Below, one piece after another: positions 1 to 5,147 of a DNA stretch of 6,443 nucleotides. Location of the stretch: NCBI GenBank assembly GCA_019241095.1, contig JAFAXJ010000565.1, positions 1 to 6,443 of the forward strand, given 5' to 3'. The translations under genes were made by a program, and so were the position numbers. Below the pieces are notes generated by a model, which saw only the letters and a list, made by a program, of their open reading frames with translations, searched no databases and was not told the origin of the DNA. Every line of letters begins with the position of its first letter. Within the stretch, counting starts at the first letter, position 1. The stretch is from Verrucomicrobiota bacterium. GTDB taxonomy: Bacteria; Verrucomicrobiota; Verrucomicrobiia; Chthoniobacterales; JAFAMB01.

Positions 1-597
1 TTCGACCAAATGGAGAGTTCTCAAAGTATCGATTCCGACAAATATGATTACGAGGACGAGCGTCAAGCGTTCGAAAACTGCTACGACAGGATATGGAAGT
101 CCGAGGGTCGGGATGACTAGGAAAGCGAATAGAAGTGGCAAAAGAGCCTCCAAAGCTTGAGCGCCAGTCAGAATCAGAATTGCGTGAGAATGCTCCAGAT
201 CTTGCAGAGAAGCCTCTCTCAGTCGCCGGCTGCGAAGCCTTACTAAGGTTACAATCAGGTTAATGAAGACACCTATCGTCAGCGCAAACGGTAACTTCCA
301 TTCCCACCCAGGTTTGCTGAACCAAGTCGAAACTGCCGAGCGAAGTCCAAAATCAAAAATCAAAATTTGATAGAGTCCGACGACGGCTGTCAGAAACATC
401 AGGCGGGGAATGATCAATTGAATGATCAAGAACAGAACGTTCCATCCGCGAGGCGGCGCTTCATATTCGCCTTTGGCAGCCAACTGAGTCGGACAATGAA
501 TACTGTAGCAAGCAAACCTGCTCAATATGTAACCGTGCAAGAGCCGCAATCCAAACAGCACCGAGAAGAGAATCAGGAAATGAGCTGCCGCAACCAT
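1..597 (-). CDS. Uncharacterised polytopic membrane protein (partial, C-terminus off left edge)
   Basis: A reading frame is open from ATG at 597 to the left edge (199 codons, no stop). An in-frame TAA at 604-606 fixes this ATG as the furthest possible start. No convincing Shine-Dalgarno sequence precedes it. The product is strongly hydrophobic with about five likely membrane segments: roughly residues 4-25, 53-80, 102-119, 138-165 and 170-189. Between them lie a hydrophilic loop (about 36-51, KGEYEAPPRG) and an Arg/Glu-rich stretch (120-137, RLRSRRLREASLQDLEHS), probably a cytosolic amphipathic or coiled segment. I recognise no family motif. The arrangement is loosely like the N-terminal membrane part of small mechanosensitive-type channels, but nothing decisive supports that. 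It reads in the same direction as the TIM-barrel gene, 237 bases downstream of it, so co-transcription is possible but unproven. The continuous frame with hydrophobic blocks and polar loops is the main reason for calling it real. Confidence 0.75.
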   Translation of the reverse strand, partial: MVAAAHFLILFSVLFGLRLLHGYILSRFACYSIHCPTQLAAKGEYEAPPRGWNVLFLIIQLIIPRLMFLTAVVGLYQILIFDFGLRSAVSTWFSKPGWEWKLPFALTIGVFINLIVTLVRLRSRRLREASLQDLEHSHAILILTGAQALEALLPLLFAFLVIPTLGLPYPVVAVFERLTLVLVIIFVGIDTLRTLHLVE

Positions 598-716
598 TGG
601 AAATTAAAACATCAAATAGAGACTTTGGCGAATTAAGGCAGTTTAAAGCCGAAGCAAATTTTGGAGTGAGTGAGAAGGTTCTGCTCTTTATTTACGGCTG
701 GGTCTGTGCGCAGGAT

Positions 717-730
717 CCCCGAGCACGGGG
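717..730. repeat. Short GC-rich hairpin in the 598-834 spacer
   Basis: CCCCG-AGCA-CGGGG is a perfect 5-bp stem with a 4-base loop. It lies downstream of the minus-strand TIM-barrel gene and upstream of the membrane-protein gene. No T-run follows on either strand, so it is not a standard intrinsic terminator. It may be a weak or Rho-assisted pause structure, or chance. Confidence 0.25.
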
Positions 731-776
731 CTACGCGCGCTCGCGATGGGCAATGCATCGGTAAATTTTCAGCTAG

Positions 777-790
777 CGATTTGGAAATCG
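777..790. repeat. Inverted repeat CGATTT-GG-AAATCG
   Basis: A perfect 6-bp inverted repeat with a 2-base centre lies 45 bases past the stop of the TIM-barrel gene. Outer GCT (772-774) and AGC (791-793) can extend it past a 2-base bulge. The tight centre suits a dimeric protein-binding site better than an RNA hairpin. No T-tract follows. Function unknown. Confidence 0.3.
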
Positions 791-834
791 AGCAACTTCA
801 ACGCCTAAACTTAGTCATAGGTAAAGGGCTGACC

Positions 835-1662
835 CTAACTCTGCTCACGAGCGATTTCTTGAAGCCATTCCTGTAAGAGCTTCAGGTGCTGGGGTAGTGC
901 GATCTCGGGCTCTTGGATCTCGGGGTGCCAGTATTTTTCCCACTCGACCGAGATATACCCGTTGTAATCACCGGCGGCCAGTAATCCGATTATCTCTCGA
1001 ACGGGCACCTCTCCGTCGCCCAGCAGCACGTACTGCCAGCCGCTTTTGTGTTCCGCCGAGCGTCGGGCATCCTTGACTTGCACGTGCAGAACCCGAGAAC
1101 CGAGGTTTTTCCTGACCTCGACCGGACTCTCTCCCACCCGGTAAGGATGATGAGTGTCCCACAAGGCCCCGACCCACCTGGAATCAACCAATCCGAGCAG
1201 TTCCGCAACCGACGCAGAGGCCGAAAAAGCATCGTGGGTCTCGATAGCCATAGCCACACCGAGCTGTTCGGCCGTTGGGATCACTCTCTCGAGCACCGCT
1301 GCCGCCAACTCGATCTCCACCCGGTTGGCCCTTCGGCTTTCGAATAATTGACCGCCGTAGATCCGAATTAGTGGCGATTCCCACTCGTTGGCCAACTCGA
1401 GAAACCGGCGAAGTTCCGGTTCCGGGTTCTCGGTCGCAAGTTGGATCATGCTGTCGACAATCGCTATGTCCAGACCCGACCCGGCGACTGTCTGCTTTAC
1501 CCGAGCGCGTTCAGCAGCCGAAAGAGAAGACTCGATCACCTGACCGTCAATGAGCCGTAGCTCGATTCCAGTATAGCCCCAGGAGCGAGCAAGCGAAGTA
1601 GCATTTGCAAGCGTTGCTTCCGGGAACGCCAAGGTGCTGAAAGCGATGCGCAACGGGTTCAC
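835..1662 (-). CDS. Xylose-isomerase-like TIM-barrel protein (sugar phosphate isomerase/epimerase family)
   Basis: A 275-residue protein, the usual size for the single-domain AP-endonuclease-2/xylose-isomerase-like barrel family of cytosolic isomerases, epimerases and related metal-dependent enzymes. The N-terminus LRIAFSTLAFP is the typical first strand. Expected metal-site residues are present: E34 (GIEL), E141 and H143 (IETHD), D169 and H172 (WDTHH), H193 (LHVQVKD, with K197 and D198) and E240 (SVEWE). The LGDGEVP turn (214-220) is also typical. The start is GTG at 1660-1662, preceded by GGAAAG about 9 bases upstream. It places the family's first strand at the N-terminus, and no better start is seen. 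The stop is TAG at 835-837. The gene is divergent from the dehydrogenase at 2023 across a 360-base region with a candidate operator and promoter. It probably interconverts an intermediate of the neighbouring sugar or sugar-acid route. The exact substrate cannot be read from the sequence, and inosose dehydratase-like or hydroxypyruvate isomerase-like activity remains possible. Confidence 0.93.
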   Translation of the reverse strand: MNPLRIAFSTLAFPEATLANATSLARSWGYTGIELRLIDGQVIESSLSAAERARVKQTVAGSGLDIAIVDSMIQLATENPEPELRRFLELANEWESPLIRIYGGQLFESRRANRVEIELAAAVLERVIPTAEQLGVAMAIETHDAFSASASVAELLGLVDSRWVGALWDTHHPYRVGESPVEVRKNLGSRVLHVQVKDARRSAEHKSGWQYVLLGDGEVPVREIIGLLAAGDYNGYISVEWEKYWHPEIQEPEIALPQHLKLLQEWLQEIAREQS

Positions 1663-1800
1663 AAACGCCGGCTTTCCCTCGGGTTGTCGGTCGCGGGACC
1701 GGGAAAGGCGCAGACCTCAATCCGTGGCTGTCCTACTCTGGCGTGGCGGGGGTTGCCTGAGATATCAGCCGGCGGCTTGACTCTGCGCTGACGTAATTTA

Positions 1801-1848
1801 GCGAGCAAACTCATTTTAGTGAGAAAATTATCGCGAACGTTTGCTTGC
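1801..1848. repeat. Imperfect 10-bp inverted repeat flanking the promoter core
   Basis: GCGAGCAAAC (1801-1810) and GTTTGCTTGC (1839-1848) are inverted copies matching at 9 of 10 positions, separated by 28 bases. The right arm overlaps the LacI-type palindrome at 1833-1844. The left arm could be a second half-site (GCAAAC) for the same regulator. Between the arms lies ATTTT-AGTGAG-AAAAT (1813-1828), itself a 5-bp inverted repeat. No protein partner is visible in the window. Confidence 0.45.
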
Positions 1849-1853
1849 ATCAA
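1825..1853 (-). promoter_or_regulatory. Candidate sigma-70 promoter for the TIM-barrel gene
   Basis: On the minus strand TTGATG (1853-1848) is followed after exactly 17 bases by TAATTT (1830-1825). An overlapping better -10, GATAAT (1832-1827), lies 15 bases from the same -35. The LacI-type palindrome sits inside the spacer. Transcription would begin near 1818 and leave a leader of about 155 bases before the GTG start. This is a match by eye only. The -35 matches consensus at 4 of 6 bases and the -10 at 3 of 6 or 5 of 6, depending on which hexamer is used. Confidence 0.4.
1833..1844. promoter_or_regulatory. Candidate LacI/GalR-family operator
   Basis: GCGAACGTTTGC is a near-perfect 12-base palindrome (5 of 6 base pairs symmetric) centred on the AACGTT core. 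LacI/GalR-family regulators, for example PurR and many sugar-utilisation repressors, bind sites with a central CG and flanking AA/TT of this form. Its position between the -35 and -10 of the candidate minus-strand promoter is where a repressor would block RNA polymerase. The link to a sugar-responsive regulator is inference, because no regulator gene lies in the window. Confidence 0.45.
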
Positions 1854-1878
1854 TTCTATTTGCTGGGAGCAGTTAAAT

Positions 1879-1892
1879 CCAGGAGCCAGGAG
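1879..1892. repeat. Tandem heptamer CCAGGAG x2
   Basis: CCAGGAG occurs twice back to back, followed by CC as the start of a third copy. It lies 131 bases before the dehydrogenase start. It is short enough to be chance and no function is assigned. Confidence 0.35.
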
Positions 1893-1987
1893 CCTCTGAG
1901 GAGCGGATTCTATTTTCACTGAACAGGAGAGACCGCGACGTTGCAAAAGACTTTGAATTGTAGGTAGATCGCAAAGGCAAATCTCCT

Positions 1988-2026
1988 ATGTTAATCCAGG
2001 ATTTGAAATTCTTAGACATTGCATGA
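1988..2026 (+). CDS. Tiny upstream ORF overlapping the dehydrogenase start (12 residues)
   Basis: ATG at 1988 opens a 12-codon frame (MLIQDLKFLDIA) ending in TGA at 2024-2026, which overlaps the dehydrogenase ATG as ATGA. An AAAGG (1973-1977) lies 10 bases before it, a better ribosome site than anything before the ATG at 2023. The arrangement could couple translation of the dehydrogenase to ribosomes ending on this peptide. It could also be chance, since an open frame this short is common. The peptide has no run of rare or repeated amino acids typical of attenuators. Confidence 0.25.
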   Translation: MLIQDLKFLDIA

Positions 2027-3075
2027 GTAAGACGATGCCGGCGGTGGTTAATTATGCACCGGAACCTAATAGTGTAGAACTGCGCGAAGTTCCCGTTCCG
2101 AACATCGGGGATCAGGAGGTATTGTTAGCCGTCCGAGCGGTCGGCGTGTGCGGCACCGATATCCACCTGGCCTACGGACAGCATGTCGGGAAAATGAAGT
2201 ATCCCGTTGTTTTAGGTCACGAATTCGGAGGGGTAATCGCTCAAGCAGGCAAAAACGTTCGCGATTTCAAGGAAGGCGATCGAGTAGTCAGCGAAACCGC
2301 TGCCGTCATTGACGAAAACTCACCTTTTGTACGCCGCGGCCTGTACAACCTGGATCCCGGCCGCCGCGGTTTTGGGTTTGGAGTTGACGGAGCAATGACT
2401 CACTATACCAAGGTGCCGGAACGTATCCTGCACCATATTCCCGCCACGCTGCCCTTTGAAGTCGCGGCCCTGACAGAGCCCTGCTGTGTTGCGTACAACG
2501 CCACCTGCGGCAACGTGCGTATTCTCCCCGGGGACGCGGTAGCGGTCATTGGGCCTGGACCAATAGGTCTGCTCTGCACCGCAATGGCGAAGCTTGCCGG
2601 TGCCGGTGAAATAGTTGTTATAGGAACTGCGGCAGATACGCGTCGGTTGCAGGTTGCTGAGCAGATTGGCGCTTCTGCGACCCTCGGAGCGAAGGGCGAA
2701 GACATTATCGCCTGGACCCGATCGGTGCGCGATGGTTACGGCTTTGATGTGGTGATCGATGCGGCTGGAGTTTCCGAGACGCTGAAGCTCGCGATCGACA
2801 TCGTCCGACCTGCCGGCCAGATCGGCAAAGTTGGGTGGGGGCCGCAACCGTTCAACTTTTCGCTAGATCCGTTGGTTCTCAAGGCAGTGACGTTGCAGGG
2901 CAGCTTTTCGCATAACTGGCCTATTTGGGAACGGGTCATTCGTTTGCTTTCCTCGGGCCAATTAAATGTCGGTCCGGAGTTCACTCGCGTTTCGCCGCTG
3001 ACTCAGTGGCATGACTCGTTTGAAGCTATGCATTCCGGTGAAATTGTGAAAGCGGTTTTGTTGCCGACGCAATGA
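2023..3075 (+). CDS. Zinc-dependent medium-chain alcohol/polyol dehydrogenase, structural-zinc cysteines absent
   Basis: A 350-residue medium-chain dehydrogenase of the sorbitol/threonine dehydrogenase type, expected to oxidise a secondary alcohol of a sugar, polyol or sugar acid with NAD(P)+. Visible catalytic zinc ligands are C43 (GVCGTD), H66 with E67 (GHEF) and E152 (TEPCC). T45 and H48 fit the proton relay. The Rossmann motif is GPGPIG (177-182). After the second strand comes GTAADTRR (201-208) rather than an acidic tip, which hints at NADP but does not prove it. The loop that normally carries four structural-zinc cysteines (about 91-120) has none, yet keeps the surrounding RRGLYNL and RGFGFG. 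The start at 2023 has no clear SD. Met5 (ATG at 2035) is an equally plausible start. The SDR gene follows after 78 bases on the same strand, so the two probably form an operon ending at the terminator near 3952. Confidence 0.94.
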   Translation: MSKTMPAVVNYAPEPNSVELREVPVPNIGDQEVLLAVRAVGVCGTDIHLAYGQHVGKMKYPVVLGHEFGGVIAQAGKNVRDFKEGDRVVSETAAVIDENSPFVRRGLYNLDPGRRGFGFGVDGAMTHYTKVPERILHHIPATLPFEVAALTEPCCVAYNATCGNVRILPGDAVAVIGPGPIGLLCTAMAKLAGAGEIVVIGTAADTRRLQVAEQIGASATLGAKGEDIIAWTRSVRDGYGFDVVIDAAGVSETLKLAIDIVRPAGQIGKVGWGPQPFNFSLDPLVLKAVTLQGSFSHNWPIWERVIRLLSSGQLNVGPEFTRVSPLTQWHDSFEAMHSGEIVKAVLLPTQ

Positions 3076-3141
3076 TTGTGAACCGAAGTGATTGGCCCGA
3101 CAGATCCCGGTATTCAGTCACGAAAGCGCCTGGGGTTAGAA

Positions 3142-3146
3142 AAGGA
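3142..3146 (+). promoter_or_regulatory. Shine-Dalgarno site deciding the SDR start
   Basis: AAGGA lies 7 bases before ATG at 3154. It is the only textbook ribosome site at any complete gene start here, and it favours 3154 over the in-frame GTG at 3088, which has no such site. Confidence 0.7.
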
Positions 3147-3153
3147 AACGAAA

Positions 3154-3939
3154 ATGGAAGTTCGAGTTGATGACAAGGTACTGCTCGTTACGGGTGCCAC
3201 GCAGGGCATAGGGCGAGCAGTTGCGCTTGAAGCCGTGCGATCGGGCGCTGCGGCAATCATTCTCACCGGTCGTAACAAACAGCGCGGCGCCGAAGTCGTC
3301 GCCGAAATATTGGAATTGGGAGCGAAGGCTGCCTTCGTCGGGGCTAATCTCGAAGAGCAGGACGCGCCAGCAAGGGTTATTTCAGCAGCGATCGATAACT
3401 TTGGCAGGCTCGATGGGCTGGTTAATTCGGCGGCGCTCAGCGACCGTGCTTCGATTGCCGACGCAGATACTGCTTTGTTTGACCATTTGTTCGCCTTAAA
3501 CACGCGTGCACCGATGTTTCTGATGCAGGGTTTGATACGCCATCTTCAGGAACGCAAAGCTCCCGGCTCGATCGTCAATATCTTGTCGATCCACGCCCAT
3601 GGTGCGTCGATCGATCTGGCCATTTATGGCGCTACGAAGGCAGCGGTGTCTCTTCTGACGAAGAATGCCGGTTTCGCACATAGAAAGGATCGGATTCGCG
3701 TTAACGGAATCAACCTTGGCTGGACGGATACTCCTGGAGAACGTGAGATGCAGGCGGTCAAGCTTGGAAAAGGCGAATCATGGCTGGCAGAAGTCGAATC
3801 GCGGATGCCATGGGGCCGCCTCATTCAGCCGGAAGACGTCGCGCGGCTCACCGTGTTTTTGCTTAGCGACATTTCGATTCCGATGACCGGGGCGCTGATC
3901 GACCAAGATCAAAATTATGTGCTCGGTGTTCTAGGCTGA
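3154..3939 (+). CDS. Short-chain dehydrogenase/reductase (SDR), operon partner of the zinc-type dehydrogenase
   Basis: A 261-residue classical SDR, a cytosolic NAD(P)-dependent oxidoreductase fold. Cofactor motif TGATQGIG occupies 13-20. R40 after the second strand (LTGRN) suggests NADP(H) preference. The catalytic set is N116 (ALNTR), S145 (ILSIH), Y158 and K162 (YGATK). The usual NNAG after strand 4 is changed to NSAA (91-94). The C-terminus TGALIDQDQNYVLG (245-258) replaces the common TG-x-x-x-x-x-DGG ending. The reading frame is open upstream to a GTG at 3088, but the added 22 residues are not SDR-like, and the SD lies before 3154. The gene follows the zinc-type dehydrogenase by 78 bases and is followed 12 bases later by a terminator hairpin. 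It probably catalyses a second redox step, such as keto-group reduction for an epimerisation by oxidation and reduction, in the same sugar pathway. The substrate is not determined. Confidence 0.95.
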   Translation: MEVRVDDKVLLVTGATQGIGRAVALEAVRSGAAAIILTGRNKQRGAEVVAEILELGAKAAFVGANLEEQDAPARVISAAIDNFGRLDGLVNSAALSDRASIADADTALFDHLFALNTRAPMFLMQGLIRHLQERKAPGSIVNILSIHAHGASIDLAIYGATKAAVSLLTKNAGFAHRKDRIRVNGINLGWTDTPGEREMQAVKLGKGESWLAEVESRMPWGRLIQPEDVARLTVFLLSDISIPMTGALIDQDQNYVLGVLG

Positions 3940-3951
3940 TCAGCTAACAAC

Positions 3952-3986
3952 CCTTCCCGTAACGGTACGGAAGGCATTTGGTTTTT
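3952..3986 (+). terminator. Intrinsic terminator of the dehydrogenase-SDR operon
   Basis: CCTTCC-C-GTA (3952-3961) pairs with TAC-GGAAGG (3966-3974), giving a 9-bp stem with one bulged C and an ACGG tetraloop. It is followed by TTTGGTTTTT (3977-3986). It lies 12 bases after the SDR stop. On the minus strand the hairpin is not followed by a T-run, so it should act on plus-strand transcripts only, although it also stands at the end of the convergent minus-strand SDR. Confidence 0.75.
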
Positions 3987-4071
3987 ACGGCCCCCTTATT
4001 TGAGTCCTTTTGCGTTCTTTGCGCGAAATTCCACCCTTGGACTACTCCATCTAAGCAGACGCTGGTGTCAC

Positions 4072-4830
4072 TTATTGGGTCGTCCAACCGCCGTCAATGA
4101 CAATGTCTGTCCCTGTAAGGAAGCCGGCCGCCTCCGAACACAAGTACAAAGCGAGATGACCAATTTCTTCCACTCGTCCCCAACGGCCGACCGGGATCTT
4201 TAAAAGGAATTGCTGATTAAGCTCCGGGTTTTGAATCAACGCCTTATTCATTTCCGTGGCGAATGGGCCAGGACTGATTCCGTTGACGGTGATGCTCTCA
4301 GGGGCGAGTTCCAGTGCCAAAGCGCGCGTTAAGCCGAGTAACGCGGTTTTGCTGGCGGAATAAGCTGAACGACCGGGAAGAGAAACGTGGCTCATGATTG
4401 ATGTCATGTTAATGATGCGACCGTAGCCACCGCCTTTCATGTGTGGGACAAAGCTTCTACACATCAGGAAAACGCTCGTCAGGTTGGTGTCAAGAACGTG
4501 ACGCCACTCCTCAAGGGTGAATTCGATTACCTGTTTCCGAAGGTTCATCCCGGCATTGTTGATCAAGATGTGGACACCATTGAAAACTTCGATGACGTCG
4601 CGTTCAAGTTGGCGAACTTTCGCCTCATCTGAAACGTCAGCCTGAAAGGATTCTGCTCGTCCGCCCGCGGCCTCCACTTGAAGCTTCACAGCGTTCAGCT
4701 GTTCAAGGTCCCGCGAGACCAGCGCCAGATTCGCACCCGCAGAGCCTAGCGCCATGGCCATGGCCTTGCCAAGGCCTTTACTCGCGCCGGTGATTACGGC
4801 TACTTTACCATGCAGATCGTATTCGTTCAT
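4072..4830 (-). CDS. Short-chain dehydrogenase/reductase, gluconate 5-dehydrogenase / KduD-like
   Basis: A 252-residue classical SDR with every hallmark intact: cofactor motif TGASKGLG (14-21), D65 (ADVSD), NNAG (91-94), N116 (DTNLTS), S144, Y157 and K161 (YSASK), the SPGP turn (186-189) and the C-terminal TGTDIVIDGGWT (239-250). S39-R40 at the end of strand 2 (LVSRD) suggests NADP(H). The overall pattern is closest in memory to gluconate 5-dehydrogenase and 2-deoxy-gluconate 3-dehydrogenase, enzymes that interconvert keto and hydroxy sugar acids. FabG-like roles cannot be excluded by motif alone. The start is ATG at 4828-4830, and no SD is evident. The stop is TAA at 4072-4074. It converges with the other SDR (132 bases between stops) and diverges from the dehydratase (317 bases), so it is probably its own transcription unit within the same catabolic locus. 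The two SDRs differ clearly and are not a recent tandem duplication. Confidence 0.96.
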   Translation of the reverse strand: MNEYDLHGKVAVITGASKGLGKAMAMALGSAGANLALVSRDLEQLNAVKLQVEAAGGRAESFQADVSDEAKVRQLERDVIEVFNGVHILINNAGMNLRKQVIEFTLEEWRHVLDTNLTSVFLMCRSFVPHMKGGGYGRIINMTSIMSHVSLPGRSAYSASKTALLGLTRALALELAPESITVNGISPGPFATEMNKALIQNPELNQQFLLKIPVGRWGRVEEIGHLALYLCSEAAGFLTGTDIVIDGGWTTQ

Positions 4831-5147
4831 GTTCGGTTAACTGGGAGAAGACTGCCCTCAATGCAGTTTCAACGTCAACGATTTCCAGAGCCGCGGCTGT
4901 ACAGGCTAGGCATTCCATTTTCCTCCAGCATCCGCACTTCTCCGAGGACAACTGTTTTCGGTCGCGAAACATGCCTTTTGTTGCGGTGACATTACGGATA
5001 GGAGAGGGCTTACTTACTTTGCCCGCCGCGACGTCTCTCAGACTTCGTCCCTGCCGTTTACAGTTAGACGCCACTGCGGTTACGGTGAAGTGTAGTGTTG
5101 CCAGCGTAGCTTCGAATACACAGAATCCAGTCTTAGCGTTGAATTTT
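4831..5147. other. Divergent intergenic region between SDR and dehydratase
   Basis: 317 bases between two divergent starts. I see no convincing -35/-10 pair for either gene. The one clear symmetric element is TTTCG-GTCG-CGAAA at 4956-4969. The dehydratase frame stays open through the whole region without a stop, from inside the antisense SDR, with ATG at 4971 as an upstream candidate start. The predicted extension is low-complexity (Ala/Val/Leu/Thr) and unlike the family. A minus-strand open frame (4805-5074) is Arg/Lys/Cys-rich and overlaps the SDR start. I treat both as non-coding. Confidence 0.65.
4956..4969. repeat. Inverted repeat TTTCG-GTCG-CGAAA
   Basis: A perfect 5-bp inverted repeat with a 4-base centre, roughly 125 bases before the minus-strand SDR start and 180 before the dehydratase start. 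It is a possible regulator site serving both directions. It does not match the AACGTT-centred palindrome at 1833-1844, so a shared regulator is not indicated. Confidence 0.3.

Larger units (their letters stand above)
1663..2022. other. Divergent intergenic control region
   Basis: 360 bases separate the TIM-barrel gene (minus) from the zinc-type dehydrogenase gene (plus). The part near 1794-1860 is AT-richer and holds the candidate operator and minus-strand promoter described separately. The part next to the TIM-barrel gene (1663-1790) is GC-rich and shows no protein I can support. The part next to the dehydrogenase gene holds a tandem heptamer (1879-1892) and a tiny upstream ORF (1988-2026). 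A 95-codon frame on the minus strand (1659-1946) crosses the region, but its product has no recognisable features and is rich in Arg and Pro. I treat it as non-coding. Confidence 0.7.

Noticed and set aside
343..366. Repeated ATCAAAA-like low-complexity stretch that looked like a frameshift or slippage site
   Set aside because: A careful reading of the minus strand shows the membrane-protein frame passes through it without interruption (ILIFDFG), so no frameshift is needed.
367..636. Plus-strand open frame of 89 codons
   Set aside because: It is antisense to the membrane-protein gene, and its product is Gln/Asn/Arg-rich without structure or motif. The minus-strand frame is clearly the protein-like one.
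670..876. Plus-strand open frame of 68 codons
   Set aside because: It overlaps the 3' end of the TIM-barrel gene in antisense and shows no motif, ribosome site or protein-like pattern.
1777..1799. TTGACT followed by TAATTT on the plus strand
   Set aside because: The spacing is only 11 bases, too short for a sigma-70 promoter.
1659..1946. Minus-strand 95-codon frame overlapping the TIM-barrel start by 4 bases, as if translationally coupled
   Set aside because: The product is Arg/Pro-rich with no recognisable domain, and the frame crosses the likely promoter and operator. The 4-base overlap is suggestive but not enough to call a gene.
1941..1970. TTGCAA-N18-TAGATC as a plus-strand promoter for the dehydrogenase
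   Set aside because: The -10 matches consensus at only 3 of 6 bases and similar matches occur by chance, so I do not list it as a feature.
4072..4830. Idea that the two SDRs are a recent duplication
   Set aside because: Their cofactor, NNAG and C-terminal motifs differ (TGATQGIG/NSAA/IDQDQ versus TGASKGLG/NNAG/IDGG), with little similarity beyond the SDR core.
4805..5074. Minus-strand 89-codon frame ahead of the second SDR
   Set aside because: It overlaps the SDR start by 26 bases in another frame and encodes a Lys/Arg/Cys-rich sequence with no family resemblance.
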